A stretch of DNA of 64,000 bases from the NCBI RefSeq assembly GCF_016464705.1, contig NZ_JAEHOB010000014.1, positions 1 through 64,000 of the forward strand. The letters run 5' to 3'. This stretch comes from Qaidamihabitans albus. GTDB taxonomy: Bacteria; Actinomycetota; Actinomycetes; Mycobacteriales; Pseudonocardiaceae. Below the pieces are notes generated by a model. The model was not told where the DNA came from. It ran no database searches and worked only from the letters and a program-made list of their open reading frames with translations. The position numbers and the translations under genes were made by a program. Below are positions 53,766-62,586 of the stretch, one piece after another; position 1 is the stretch's first letter, and the number at the start of each line of letters is the position of its first letter.

Positions 53766-54113
53766 TCAGTCCCCAGCGTCGTCGAGCGCACGCAGCGCGC
53801 GCTTCGGCGCCTTCCGCCGCCACGACTCGACCAGCAGCTCCCCGAGCTGGTCCTCGTCGACGTTCGCGAGCGTGATGAGCACCGTCGGGTAGTTCTCGTA
53901 GTGCGGCGTGATGAAGAACGTCCCGGGGTTCTCCGTCAGCAGCGCGTCACGCTCGCCCTGGTCGACGAACACCACGATCGACTCGCCGTCCTCGCGCAGC
54001 CGCGCGAACAGCTTGCCGCGGACCTTCAACGCCGGTGTGTGGTACGACGTGCTGTGCTCCAGCTCGGGCAGCAGCCGCTCGGCGAGCCGGCACACCGTGT
54101 CCCAGTCGGCCAT
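53766..54113 (-). CDS. MmcQ/YjbR-family protein
   Basis: 115 residues from ATG 54113. Small alpha/beta protein of the YjbR fold: MADWDTVCRLAERLLPELEHSTSYHTPALKVRGKLFARL, FVDQGERDALLTENPGTFF, NYPTVLITLANVDEDQLGELLVESWRRKAPKR, in segments. Often labelled DNA-binding because of its CyaY-like fold, but no function is established. It lies between the P450 and the FAAL in the NRPS operon (38-base gap upstream). Possibly a passenger gene; no catalytic motif is visible. Confidence 0.85.
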   Translation of the reverse strand: MADWDTVCRLAERLLPELEHSTSYHTPALKVRGKLFARLREDGESIVVFVDQGERDALLTENPGTFFITPHYENYPTVLITLANVDEDQLGELLVESWRRKAPKRALRALDDAGD

Positions 54114-54151
54114 GGCGGATTCCCCTCTCGACGCCCGCGCATCGGGCCGGC

Positions 54152-55393
54152 TCATCGTCCCAGACCGACCGGCAGCTCCTTCAACCCATTCATGAAGTTG
54201 GACGCGAGCCGCCTGGGCGGCCCCGTGCGCTCGATGCGGGCCAGGTACGGCCGTAGCGCGGTGAACAGCTCCACCGCCTCCAGCCGGGCCAGGTGGCCAC
54301 CGAGGCAGAAGTGCGGCCCCGCGCCGAAGCTGAGATGCGGGTTGTGGTCGCGGCCGAGGTCGGGAACGTCGGGCCGGTCGAACACCGCCTCGTCCCGGTT
54401 CGCGGAAACGTAGTAGAGGATCACCTTGTCGCCTTCGGCGACGGGTTGCCCCGCCAACTCGGTGTCCGCCGTCGCGGTGCGCCGGAACTGCATGATCGGC
54501 GTGATGCAGCGGAGCATCTCCTCGACGGCGGGTGGCACGGCCCCGCCGTCCGCGAGCGCGGCGGCGAGCCGGGGATGCTCCAGCAGCAGGTCCAGCCCAC
54601 CGGAGATGAGGTGCCGGGTCGTCTCGTTGCCCGCGACCACCATGAGCAGCCACGCGTGGCAGAACGTCGCCTCGTCGAGCGGGTCGTCGCGGTTGACGAG
54701 CGCGCTGACGAAGTCCTCGCGCGGCTGGCGGCGGCGCTCGTTCGCCAGGCGGCGCGCGTAGCCGAACGCCTCGCCGATGGTGCGGGTGAACGTGGTGACA
54801 TCGCCGCCGCCGATCTCGGGATCGTCGAAGCCGACAAGGTTGTTGCTCCACTCGTAGAACAGTCCCCGGTCGGCCCTCGGCACCCCGAGCAGGTCGGCGA
54901 GCACGAGCAGTGGCAGTTCCGCGGCGAGGCGCGCGACGGCGTCCCCGCCACCGTCCGCTTCGAACGCCGAGACGAGCGTGGCGACGTGGTCCCGCACCGA
55001 CTGGACCAGCCGGGCGCGGCTCGGCATCGCCGCGACCATGCTCCTGCGCAGCACGGCGTGCTCGGGCGGGTCCATGCCGATCAGCAGTTGCCGCGCCCGT
55101 TCGAGATCCGCGTGGGACTTCGGGTCGCTGAGGAACGCGCCGCGCGCGGCCGACGAGAACAGCCGGGGCTGCCGTGACACCGCCAGCACGGTCTCGTACC
55201 GGGTGACCGCCCAGAACCCCGTGCCGGTGTGCTCGACGGATCCCGCTCCCGAGCGCAGCCGCCGCGTCGGTTCCGGCAGCCACGCGACCGGTGCCTCGCG
55301 ACGCAGCCGCGCGAACTCGGCGTGCGGTGGCCCATGCGTGTAGCTCCCGGCGTCGGCGACGCTGCCTGCGTGCACGTCGTCCCTGGTCGGCAT
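54152..55393 (-). CDS. Cytochrome P450, CYP124/125/142-like
   Basis: 413 residues. WAVTRYETVLAVSRQPRLFSSAARG, IGMDPPEHAVLRRSMVAAM, I-helix VVAGNETTRHLISGG (about 252), heme loop FGAGPHFCLGGHLARLE with Cys about 363. The AGNETTR form and the RxPxLFSS block resemble actinobacterial CYP124/125/142 enzymes that hydroxylate terminal methyls of lipids and sterol side chains (known for the family). Together with the FAAL and acyl-CoA genes it could oxidise an aliphatic chain. Not close to the other P450s here. Confidence 0.92.
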   Translation of the reverse strand: MPTRDDVHAGSVADAGSYTHGPPHAEFARLRREAPVAWLPEPTRRLRSGAGSVEHTGTGFWAVTRYETVLAVSRQPRLFSSAARGAFLSDPKSHADLERARQLLIGMDPPEHAVLRRSMVAAMPSRARLVQSVRDHVATLVSAFEADGGGDAVARLAAELPLLVLADLLGVPRADRGLFYEWSNNLVGFDDPEIGGGDVTTFTRTIGEAFGYARRLANERRRQPREDFVSALVNRDDPLDEATFCHAWLLMVVAGNETTRHLISGGLDLLLEHPRLAAALADGGAVPPAVEEMLRCITPIMQFRRTATADTELAGQPVAEGDKVILYYVSANRDEAVFDRPDVPDLGRDHNPHLSFGAGPHFCLGGHLARLEAVELFTALRPYLARIERTGPPRRLASNFMNGLKELPVGLGR

Positions 55394-55436
55394 GCTGCGG
55401 TTGTCCGTTCCTTCGGGTCGGTCGGGTCCTTCGTGG

Positions 55437-56195
55437 TCAGTCGAGGAGATCGGGGTGCCTGCGCACGATGTCGGCGTACAGCGGCCGGAAGTTGAGCCTG
55501 CCCATCTCGGGCGTGCCCATGGTGGCGTAGGTTTTCCGCGCCGACTCGTCGTCGATCACGTAGGGCTCACCGGCCGCATCGGCGGCAAGCTGCACCTGGC
55601 ACGAGCGGTCCATGGTCAGGAACCACCACGCCGCCTCCTGCACCGTGCCGCCGACCGTGAGCAGGCCGTGGTTGCGCAGGATGACCGCCTTGCGGGGGCC
55701 GAGCGTGATGGCGATCCGCTCCGCCTCCTCGGCATCGGTGACCACGCCGGAGAACGCGTGGTGCACGGCGTGGTCGTCGAAGAACGCGCACGCGTCCTGC
55801 GTGATGGGCGTCAGCGGCCTGCCCAGCGTCGCGAACGCCCTGCCGTGCGTCGAATGCGTGTGCGCTGCGGCCACCGCGTCCGGGCGTGCCGCGTGCACGG
55901 CGGAGTGGATCGCGAAGCCTGCGGGGTTGATCCCGCCCTCGCCGTGCACCACGGCGCCGTCCGGGCCGACCAGCAGCAGGTCGCTGACCCGGATGTGACC
56001 GAAATGCACGGCGAGCGGGTTGATCCAGAAGTGGTCGGTGCGCTCGGGGTCGCGGGCCGTCACATGCCCGCCGACGCCTTCGTCGAAACCGCGCTCGGCG
56101 AACAACCGCAACGTCGCCGCGAGGCGCTGCTTGCGGCGCAGCCGCTCCTGTTCAGCCGTGCGGTGCGCCGTCGCGGTGGCCGCCACGGTCGCCAT
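55437..56195 (-). CDS. Class II aldolase/adducin-family protein
   Basis: 252 residues, ATG 56195 (a GTG one codon earlier is possible). Class II aldolase fold with the zinc His pair in AAAHTHSTHGRAFATLG, the third His in LRNHGLLTVGGTVQEAAWW, and an N-terminal FDEGVGGHVTARDP. Family members include L-fuculose-phosphate aldolase, decarboxylases and dehydratases; this short form without a phosphate-binding signature is often found in natural product clusters with unknown roles. It could cleave or form a C-C bond near a carbonyl. One-base overlap with the monooxygenase upstream. Confidence 0.86.
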   Translation of the reverse strand: MATVAATATAHRTAEQERLRRKQRLAATLRLFAERGFDEGVGGHVTARDPERTDHFWINPLAVHFGHIRVSDLLLVGPDGAVVHGEGGINPAGFAIHSAVHAARPDAVAAAHTHSTHGRAFATLGRPLTPITQDACAFFDDHAVHHAFSGVVTDAEEAERIAITLGPRKAVILRNHGLLTVGGTVQEAAWWFLTMDRSCQVQLAADAAGEPYVIDDESARKTYATMGTPEMGRLNFRPLYADIVRRHPDLLD

Positions 56196-57349
56196 CACAC
56201 ACCGCCTCCCACCAGCTGCGGGGCCTGCTCACCGAGCACGCCGCGCTCACGCAGCAGTGGCAGGACACCCTCGCCGACCCAGTACGCCTCCTCCAGGTGC
56301 GGCTGGCCGGACAGGATCAGGTGCTCGACACCCGCGTCGTGCAGCTCGGTGATCCGGTCGGCCACCTCGGCGTGGGAGCCGACGAGCGTGATGCCGGGCC
56401 CCTGCCGGATGAGGCTGAACCCGGTCCAGAGGTTCGGTGCCACCTCGAGGCCGGCTGCATCCAGTGTGGACGTTTCGCCGGTACCGTGGTCGCCGTCGTG
56501 CAGGGCGGCCATGCGGCGCTGCCCCTCGGAGTCGGAGGCCGCCATCCGCCGCCGCGCGTCCTGCACCATCCGAGGGTCGAGGTGCTCCAGCACGCTGTTG
56601 GCGACGGCCCACGCGTCCTCGGCGCGGTCCCGCGTGATGACGTGCAGCCGCGTGCCGAACTCGAGCTCGCGATCCGGCGCGGCCCGTTCCGCCTGCTCGC
56701 GGACACGGCCGAGCTGGCGGGCCAGCAGCGGGATCGGCTCGGCCCAGCACAGGTACACGTCGGCGTGCCGGCAGGCCACCCGCACGGCCGCGTCGGAGGA
56801 GCCGCCGACGAAGACCCGCGGCCACGCGGCGGGCGGGCGGGCGACCCTTCCGCCCGCCACCGTGAAGTGGTCCCCGCTGAAGTCCGTGCGGCCCGCCCAC
56901 AGCGAGCGCAGCACGGTGAGGAACTCGTCGGTGCGGTCGTAGCGGCTGTCGTGGTCGAGCCAGTCGCCGTAGCGGTGCTGCTCCTCGGGATCCCCGCCGG
57001 TGACCACATTGAGCAACAGCCTGCCACCGGAGATGCGCTGGAACGTCGCACACATCTGGGCGATCAGCGTCGGTGACACCAGCCCCGGCCGCAGCGCGAT
57101 CATGAACCGCAGCCGCTGGGTCTGCGCGGCGAGAGCCGACGCGACCAGCCACGGGTCCTCGCAGAACAGCCCGAACGGTGTGAGCACGCCGTCGAAGCCC
57201 TGCCCGTCGGCCGCCCTGGCCACCTGCGCCAGGTAGTTCAGGTCGAGGTCCCTGCGGCACTCCCGGCCCCGGCCGTCACCGCCCCTGGTACCGGCGAGGT
57301 CACGACCGTCACCGTGCAGTGGCAGGAACCAGTACATCCGCAGCGTCAT
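56195..57349 (-). CDS. SsuD-like FMNH2-dependent monooxygenase
   Basis: 384 residues. Luciferase-fold enzyme of the alkanesulfonate monooxygenase group: YWFLPLHGDGRDL at the N-terminus, DGVLTPFGLFCEDPWLVASALA, LRFMIALRPGLVSPTLIAQMCATFQRISGGRLLLNVVTGGDP (in segments), and DRTDEFLTVLRSLW. SsuD releases sulfite from alkanesulfonates; with a cysteine-rich product, sulfur oxidation or desulfonation is conceivable, or sulfur supply. No SsuE reductase or sulfonate transporter is nearby. First gene of the long - strand operon that ends with the thioesterase at 36473. Confidence 0.9.
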   Translation of the reverse strand: MTLRMYWFLPLHGDGRDLAGTRGGDGRGRECRRDLDLNYLAQVARAADGQGFDGVLTPFGLFCEDPWLVASALAAQTQRLRFMIALRPGLVSPTLIAQMCATFQRISGGRLLLNVVTGGDPEEQHRYGDWLDHDSRYDRTDEFLTVLRSLWAGRTDFSGDHFTVAGGRVARPPAAWPRVFVGGSSDAAVRVACRHADVYLCWAEPIPLLARQLGRVREQAERAAPDRELEFGTRLHVITRDRAEDAWAVANSVLEHLDPRMVQDARRRMAASDSEGQRRMAALHDGDHGTGETSTLDAAGLEVAPNLWTGFSLIRQGPGITLVGSHAEVADRITELHDAGVEHLILSGQPHLEEAYWVGEGVLPLLRERGVLGEQAPQLVGGGV

Positions 57350-57499
57350 GGTGTCCTCTCGCGGTCCGCGCTCGCCTTGCCGCCCACCCCACGCGCCTCA
57401 CGCTCGCCGTGCGGCACCGGGATGTCAACGTGAGAGGAACGCACGCGGGCGGAACCGAAGTGTTGCCACCGCTTTCGTGCCCGCCCGATGGTGCGGGGC
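57350..57499. promoter_or_regulatory. Divergent promoter region of the NRPS operon
   Basis: 150 bases between the SsuD-like gene (-) and the CoA-transferase (+). It must drive the roughly 21-kb NRPS operon to the left. No confident -35/-10 pair or metal-responsive (Zur/Fur/IdeR) palindrome could be recognised by eye. Confidence 0.3.
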
Positions 57500-59905
57500 A
57501 TGGTGACCACTGCGGACGACGACAACGCGCGGGCGAACGCACCGCTGGCCGGGCTGCGGGTGATCGAGGTGGCGACGGGGGTGGCGGGCCCCTACGCGGG
57601 ACGGCTGCTGGCGATGCTGGGCGCGACCGTGGTGAAGGTCGAGCCCGCCTGCGGCGACCCCGCGCGCCGGATCCCCGTCGACGGCGGGACGCAGGGCGGC
57701 CCCAGCCCGCTGTTCGTGCACCTGGGCGCGGGAAAGCGCTCGGTGAGCGCGGACGCGGTCGCGGTTCCGTCCGCACTGGACTGGGCCGACGTGGTGCTCA
57801 GCGACCGGGTCCGGTCCGCGTTCGGGCCGTGGGAGGACACCGCCTCCGTCTCGGACCCTCCGCTGCTGGTCTCGGTGACGGCTTGGGGAATCGACGCGGA
57901 CAGGCCCGGGGAACCCGCCGACGAGCTACTCGTGCAGGCGGCGTCCGGGCTGCTGGCCGCGACCGAGCAGGACGGTGCCCTGTGGCGGTTGCCCGGCCGC
58001 CAGTCGCAGTACCTGGCGGGCGCATACGCTGCCGCCGCGGCGCTGGCCTGCGCAGACAGGCACGCGCACGCCGAGGTCACGTGGGTCGGCGCGGCGCGCT
58101 CGGCGGCGGAATGCCAGGCGGCGGCCACGCTGTACGCGTGCACGTCCCCGCGCGGGGACGACCCGGAGGAGGAACGCAGGCAGGCGGGCTTCCAGACCGG
58201 CACGTTCCCGTCCGGCGCGTTCCCGTGCGCGGACGGCCACGTGGTGCCCGGCACGGTGCGGGGCAAGGACTGGGTGCTGCAGTGCGACCTCTACGGCAGG
58301 AAGGACCTGGTCGCCGATCCCCGGTTCAGCTGGGCCAACCGGTGGCGCAACCGGGAGGAGCTGCGGGCCGAGATCGCCGGCTGGTACCTGGCCCGTACCA
58401 GGAGGGAGATCTTCGACCTCGCGCTGGAAGCGGGGTGGTCGGCGGGCATGGTGCTCTCGGCACGCGACGTGCTCACCGACCGGCACCTCGCCGAGCGCGG
58501 CTTCATCGGCGAGGTCACGGGCGCGGCGCGGGGTCCGATCGCCACGCGGCCGTGGCGCATCGACGGCCGGCCGGGTCCGGATCCGCTGCGCCTTGCCCGG
58601 CCGGGCGAGGACGACGCGTGGTTCGATCCGGCGCGGCCGAGGTCCCGCGGCTTCGCGGGAGCACGGACCGGCTCGCGTGTCGTGGAGCTGACGTGGGCGT
58701 GGGCGGGGCCGTTCGTCGGGCGGTTCCTCGCGAGCACCGGCGCCGACGTGATCAGGGTCGAGGCCGGCTCGCATCCCGACGGGTGGCGAACCCGGTTCCG
58801 GTTGCGTGACCTCGGCGTCTCCCCCGGCGAAGGGCTCGAACCCGACGACATCACCTACGACGCCTCCGCGCAGTTCAACAGCCTCAACCGGGGCAAGCGC
58901 GCCGTGTCGGTGGATCTCCGCGCGGAGGCGGGCCGTCAGGTCTTCCGCGACCTGGTGGACACCGCCGACGTGCTGGTGGTGAACATGAATCACCGGGTGC
59001 TCGCCGACCGCGGCCTCGACGGGTTCGTGGCGGAACGAGTGCGGCGCGGCCTCGTGCACATCACGATGCCTGCCCTCGGCGCGAAGGGCCCCGACCGCGC
59101 CATGGCGGGCTTCGGCATGCTGACCGAGGCCATGGGCGGGTTCGCCGCCCGCTTCGGCCCGCCCGAAGCAGGGGCGCGGACGAGCCCGACGTACTACCCG
59201 GATGCCGTGGCCGGAGTGCATGCCACCGTCGCCGTCCTCGCCGCACTCGCGGCGCGGGCCGGGGGCGGCCCCGGCAGCGCCATCGACCTTTCCCAGCAGG
59301 AGACGCTGTGGTCGCAGTTCGGTGAGGACATCGTGCTCGCGGGCCAGGAGCACCGGGACCCCGCGCGGCTCGGGAACGCCGAGCCCGGTGCCGCGGGCGC
59401 GGGAGTGCTGGCCACGGCGGACGGCCACGTCGCTTACGTGCTCGCCGACGGCGGAACCGGTGCCGGTCCCGCCGGTTCCGGCGGGCTCGTCCGCTGGGCG
59501 GCGGCCCGGCCCGCCGACGAGGTGTGCGCGGCGTTGCGGGCCGGGGGTGCTCACGCCCAGCGCGTGCACTCCATGAGGTCCCTGCTGCGCTCGGGAGCCC
59601 TTGCCGAGGAACGGATGCTGGAGCTCGTCGACCATCCGGTCGTCGGCCGGCGCGCCTACCTCGGCATCCCGGTCACCGTCGATGGTGAGCCGCTGCGGGC
59701 GGCCACGCCGGCGCCGATGTTCGACCAGCACACCGACGAGGTGCTCGCCGAGTGGCTCGGCTACCCGCCTGGGCAGCTGGCCGACCTGCGGGAGGCCGAC
59801 GCCATCGGCAGCGTGCCACCCGCTGCGGCACGCCTACGAGGCCGTCCTCGCACCCCTGGAACAGACCAGGGTGCACTGTTTCCGCAGATCACCGGTCGTG
59901 AGTGA
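57500..59905 (+). CDS. Fused tandem CaiB/BaiF CoA-transferase
   Basis: 801 residues from ATG 57500 (GTG 57488 is an alternative). Two family III CoA-transferase domains in one chain: domain 1 about 15-370 (LAGLRVIEVATGVAGPYAGRLLAMLGATVVKVEP), domain 2 about 385-770 (VVELTWAWAGPFVGRFLASTGADVIRVEAG, LNRGKRAVSVDLR). The catalytic Asp, which forms the anhydride/CoA ester intermediate in formyl-CoA transferase, is present in domain 2 (YYPDAVAG, Asp 568), but domain 1 has Gln at the same place (SQYLAG, Gln 170). Only one half is likely catalytic. Moves CoA between carboxylates, probably activating a pathway acid. Confidence 0.88.
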   Translation: MVTTADDDNARANAPLAGLRVIEVATGVAGPYAGRLLAMLGATVVKVEPACGDPARRIPVDGGTQGGPSPLFVHLGAGKRSVSADAVAVPSALDWADVVLSDRVRSAFGPWEDTASVSDPPLLVSVTAWGIDADRPGEPADELLVQAASGLLAATEQDGALWRLPGRQSQYLAGAYAAAAALACADRHAHAEVTWVGAARSAAECQAAATLYACTSPRGDDPEEERRQAGFQTGTFPSGAFPCADGHVVPGTVRGKDWVLQCDLYGRKDLVADPRFSWANRWRNREELRAEIAGWYLARTRREIFDLALEAGWSAGMVLSARDVLTDRHLAERGFIGEVTGAARGPIATRPWRIDGRPGPDPLRLARPGEDDAWFDPARPRSRGFAGARTGSRVVELTWAWAGPFVGRFLASTGADVIRVEAGSHPDGWRTRFRLRDLGVSPGEGLEPDDITYDASAQFNSLNRGKRAVSVDLRAEAGRQVFRDLVDTADVLVVNMNHRVLADRGLDGFVAERVRRGLVHITMPALGAKGPDRAMAGFGMLTEAMGGFAARFGPPEAGARTSPTYYPDAVAGVHATVAVLAALAARAGGGPGSAIDLSQQETLWSQFGEDIVLAGQEHRDPARLGNAEPGAAGAGVLATADGHVAYVLADGGTGAGPAGSGGLVRWAAARPADEVCAALRAGGAHAQRVHSMRSLLRSGALAEERMLELVDHPVVGRRAYLGIPVTVDGEPLRAATPAPMFDQHTDEVLAEWLGYPPGQLADLREADAIGSVPPAAARLRGRPRTPGTDQGALFPQITGRE

Positions 59906-59938
59906 GGAGCCGTGTTCTAACTCGCGTGCGCACTCACG
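59897..59938. terminator. Inverted repeat between convergent genes
   Basis: CGTGAGTG (59897-59904) and CACTCACG (59931-59938) enclose the stop codons of the CoA-transferase (+) and acyl-CoA ligase (-). An 8-bp perfect stem with a 26-base loop; weak but well placed. Part of the symmetry comes from facing TGA stops. Confidence 0.35.
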
Positions 59939-61391
59939 AGCGGTGACCAGGCACAACGGCTCGCGCCAGCCGCGCCAGCTTCCGCCTGCTCACTTTGCCG
60001 TTGGCGGTCACGGGAAGCTCGGCGACGCGAAGCACGTCGTACGGCCGCTTGTCGTCAGAGATCCGGCCGCGCAGCCACTCGCGCAGCTCTTCGGCACCGA
60101 CGTCGCGGTCGCTGATCACAGCGGCGGCGACCCGCTGTCCCCACACCGGGTCGGCCAGCCCGAAGACGGCGCAGGCCCGCACCGCCGGATGCGCGTTCAC
60201 GACCGTCTCGATGTCGGAGGGGAACATGTTCACCCCGCCACTGATGATCATGTCGTCGGCGCGGCCGGTGACGTGCACGTAGCCGTCCGGGTCCACGAAA
60301 CCCACGTCCCGCACCGTCGCCCAGCCGTCACCGGCGCCGGGCGGTGCCGCCCCGCCGGAACCGCCGGAACCCACGTAGCCGTCGAAAGCCAGCGGCGTAC
60401 GCGCGTGCAGCACGCCCTCCTCACCCGGGCCGAGCCGCTCCCCCTCGTGGAACGCGGCCACCTCGACACCGGCGAACGGGCGCCCCGACGAGCCGGGACG
60501 CGCACCGAACTCGCGTGCGGGCAATGCGGTCAGTGGTCCCAGTTCGGTACTCCCATAGCACTCCACGAAGCCGGGGCCGAACGTGCGCACGGCGTCCAGC
60601 CTGAGCTCGTCGGGAAAGGGCTCGCCCGACACGACGACATGGTCGAGCGCGGGCCGCGGCCCCCGTGCGGCGCCCGCGGCGCGCACCAGCAGCCGCACCT
60701 GCGTCGGGGTGAGGAACCCGCTGTTCATGGCCTGCTCCGCCGCGAAACCCAGCCAGCCGTCGGCGTCGAACCCGGGCAGGATACCGACCGTTCCCCCGCG
60801 CGCGAGTGCCATCAGCGAGCATGTCCACGGCCCGGAGTGCGCCAGCGGCCCGGACACGACGAAGCGCGTCGTCTGCCCGATACCGAAACCGTCGGCGATC
60901 GTCTCGGCGAGCCGCCGGTCACCGCGCGTGCGCAGGGCGGCCTTGGGACTGCCACTGGTACCGGACGTGAACAGCAGCGAGGCGCCGGCCCCGAGCCGGT
61001 CCGGCACACCGGTACCGACCGGAGCCCGCGGGGCGGGTCCGGTCGGCAGTGGGGTGTCGACGTCGAGCACCGGCACATCGCCGGCGGCGGCGCGCACGCG
61101 CTCCCGGTCGACGGCGTCCACCACGATCACCGAGGGCCCCGCGATCCTGATCCGCCCGGCCAGTTCGTCCCGAGTGCACCGGCGGCCGAACGCGACGACG
61201 GGCGCGCCGAGCCCGCGAGCTGCCAGTGCCACAGCGAGCACCTCGGCCCGGTTACCCATCATCCAGCCGACCCGGCCGTTCGGCCCGGCGCCGTGTGCGG
61301 CGAGCGCGGCGGCGAGTCCGCAGACCAGCTCGTCCAGCTCGGCACGGGTGAACTTGCGGGCTGGTTCGACGACGGCCGGTTCCGGTGTCAT
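59934..61391 (-). CDS. Acyl-CoA/aryl-CoA ligase (ANL family)
   Basis: 485 residues from ATG 61391. Compact ANL ligase (MenE/FadD-like length): LLFTSGTSGSPKAALRTRGD, VSGPLAHSGPWTCSLMALARGGT, ECYGSTELGPLTAL, TVRDVGFVDPDGYVHVTGRADDMIISGGVNMFPSDIE (in segments) and catalytic Lys in TANGKVSRRKLARL. Makes an acyl- or aryl-CoA from the free acid. With the thiolase (46-base gap upstream), CoA-transferase and thioesterase it forms a degradative-style module. It may prepare the benzoate-type starter by activating a longer aryl acid. Confidence 0.9.
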   Translation of the reverse strand: MTPEPAVVEPARKFTRAELDELVCGLAAALAAHGAGPNGRVGWMMGNRAEVLAVALAARGLGAPVVAFGRRCTRDELAGRIRIAGPSVIVVDAVDRERVRAAAGDVPVLDVDTPLPTGPAPRAPVGTGVPDRLGAGASLLFTSGTSGSPKAALRTRGDRRLAETIADGFGIGQTTRFVVSGPLAHSGPWTCSLMALARGGTVGILPGFDADGWLGFAAEQAMNSGFLTPTQVRLLVRAAGAARGPRPALDHVVVSGEPFPDELRLDAVRTFGPGFVECYGSTELGPLTALPAREFGARPGSSGRPFAGVEVAAFHEGERLGPGEEGVLHARTPLAFDGYVGSGGSGGAAPPGAGDGWATVRDVGFVDPDGYVHVTGRADDMIISGGVNMFPSDIETVVNAHPAVRACAVFGLADPVWGQRVAAAVISDRDVGAEELREWLRGRISDDKRPYDVLRVAELPVTANGKVSRRKLARLARAVVPGHRS

Positions 61392-61437
61392 GCCATGTCC
61401 CTTCGTGCCCTGGTTCCTGGTTGTCCGGTATGGACGG

Positions 61438-62586
61438 TCACAGGCGCCGCAGGATCGTCGCGGTGCCCAGCGAGCCGCCACAGCACATCGTCACCAGCGC
61501 GTGCTCGGCATCGCGCCTGCGCAGCTCGCCAAGCGCCGTGGCCATAAGCCTGACCCCGGTCGCACCCATGGGGTGCCCGAGCGCGATCGCCCCGCCGTTG
61601 ACGTTGACACGGTCCAGGTCGGCGCCGGTGCGCTCGGCCCACGACAGCACCACGCTCGCGAACGCCTCGTTCACCTCGGCGATGTCGATACCGGCCAGCG
61701 TCATGCCGGTCGAAGCGAGCACGGCGCGGGTCGCGTCGAAGGGGCCGTCGAGCAGGTAGTACGGGTCCGCCCCCACGAACGCGTGACCCGCGACCTGCCC
61801 CAGCGGGCGCAGGCCCAGCTCCGCCGCGCGGTCGCGCGAGGCCCACAGGACGGCCGAGGCACCGTCGGACACCTGCGACGTCGTCGCCGCGGTGTGCAGG
61901 CCGCCACGGATGGTCGGCGCGAGCGCCGCGAGTCCCTCCGGCGACGTGTCGCGGATGCCCTCGTCCTCGGTCACCTCGCCGTCCGGAGTGGACATTGGAA
62001 CGATCTCGCCCGCGAAAACGCCGTCGGCGCTCGCCTTCGCCGCACGCCGCTGGGAGCGCAGCCCGTAGTCGTCGAGGTGCTCCCGGGTGTGCCCCTGGCG
62101 GCGGGCGATGCGCTCGGCACCGCCGAACTGCAACCCCGGCGGGTCGTCCCACGGGTAGTCGTCGGTGCGGTAGTCCGCCTTCCCGCCGGGAATGTTGGCA
62201 CCCGCCGGCACCCTGCTCATGCTCTCCACGCCGCACGCGATCGCGAGGTCCAGCGTGCCTGCCTCGATCTGCGCACGGACCACCTCGCTCGCCTGCTGTG
62301 CCGAGCCACAGCTCGCGTCGAGGGTCATGCACGGCACCGCGTAGTCGAGCCCGGTGGACAGCCACGCGCACCGGGTGACGTTGAAGCCCTGTTCCCCGAC
62401 CTGTGTGACGGAGCCGCCCACGATCTGGTGCACTGCGGACGGTCCGATGTCGTTGCGCCGCAGCAGCTCGCACAGCACGGTGCGCAGCAGCTCGGCCGGT
62501 CGCAGCATCGAGAGGGTGCCGGCCCGCTTGCCGATCGGCGTGCGCACCGCGTCGACGATCACGGCCCTCGCACTCGCCCCGGTCAT
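61438..62586 (-). CDS. Thiolase (acetyl-CoA acyltransferase)
   Basis: 382 residues, ATG 62586 overlapping the upstream stop. Complete thiolase I/II: VDAVRTPIGKRAG, nucleophile Cys in TLDASCGSAQQA (about 93), GVESMSRVP, NEAFASVVLSW, NGGAIALGHPMGATGVRL (His about 340) and CCGGSLGTATILRR (second Cys about 368). Cleaves 3-ketoacyl-CoA to acetyl-CoA and a shortened chain, or the reverse. No hydratase or hydroxyacyl-CoA dehydrogenase gene accompanies it in the window, so only part of a beta-oxidation cycle is visible. Confidence 0.93.
   Translation of the reverse strand: MTGASARAVIVDAVRTPIGKRAGTLSMLRPAELLRTVLCELLRRNDIGPSAVHQIVGGSVTQVGEQGFNVTRCAWLSTGLDYAVPCMTLDASCGSAQQASEVVRAQIEAGTLDLAIACGVESMSRVPAGANIPGGKADYRTDDYPWDDPPGLQFGGAERIARRQGHTREHLDDYGLRSQRRAAKASADGVFAGEIVPMSTPDGEVTEDEGIRDTSPEGLAALAPTIRGGLHTAATTSQVSDGASAVLWASRDRAAELGLRPLGQVAGHAFVGADPYYLLDGPFDATRAVLASTGMTLAGIDIAEVNEAFASVVLSWAERTGADLDRVNVNGGAIALGHPMGATGVRLMATALGELRRRDAEHALVTMCCGGSLGTATILRRL

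Noticed and set aside
18956-59938. A shared CGTGA...TCACG regulatory motif at three convergent junctions (18956, 36460, 59897)
   Set aside because: Facing TGA stop codons create TGA...TCA symmetry automatically. Only the stem-forming cases are reported, as possible terminators.
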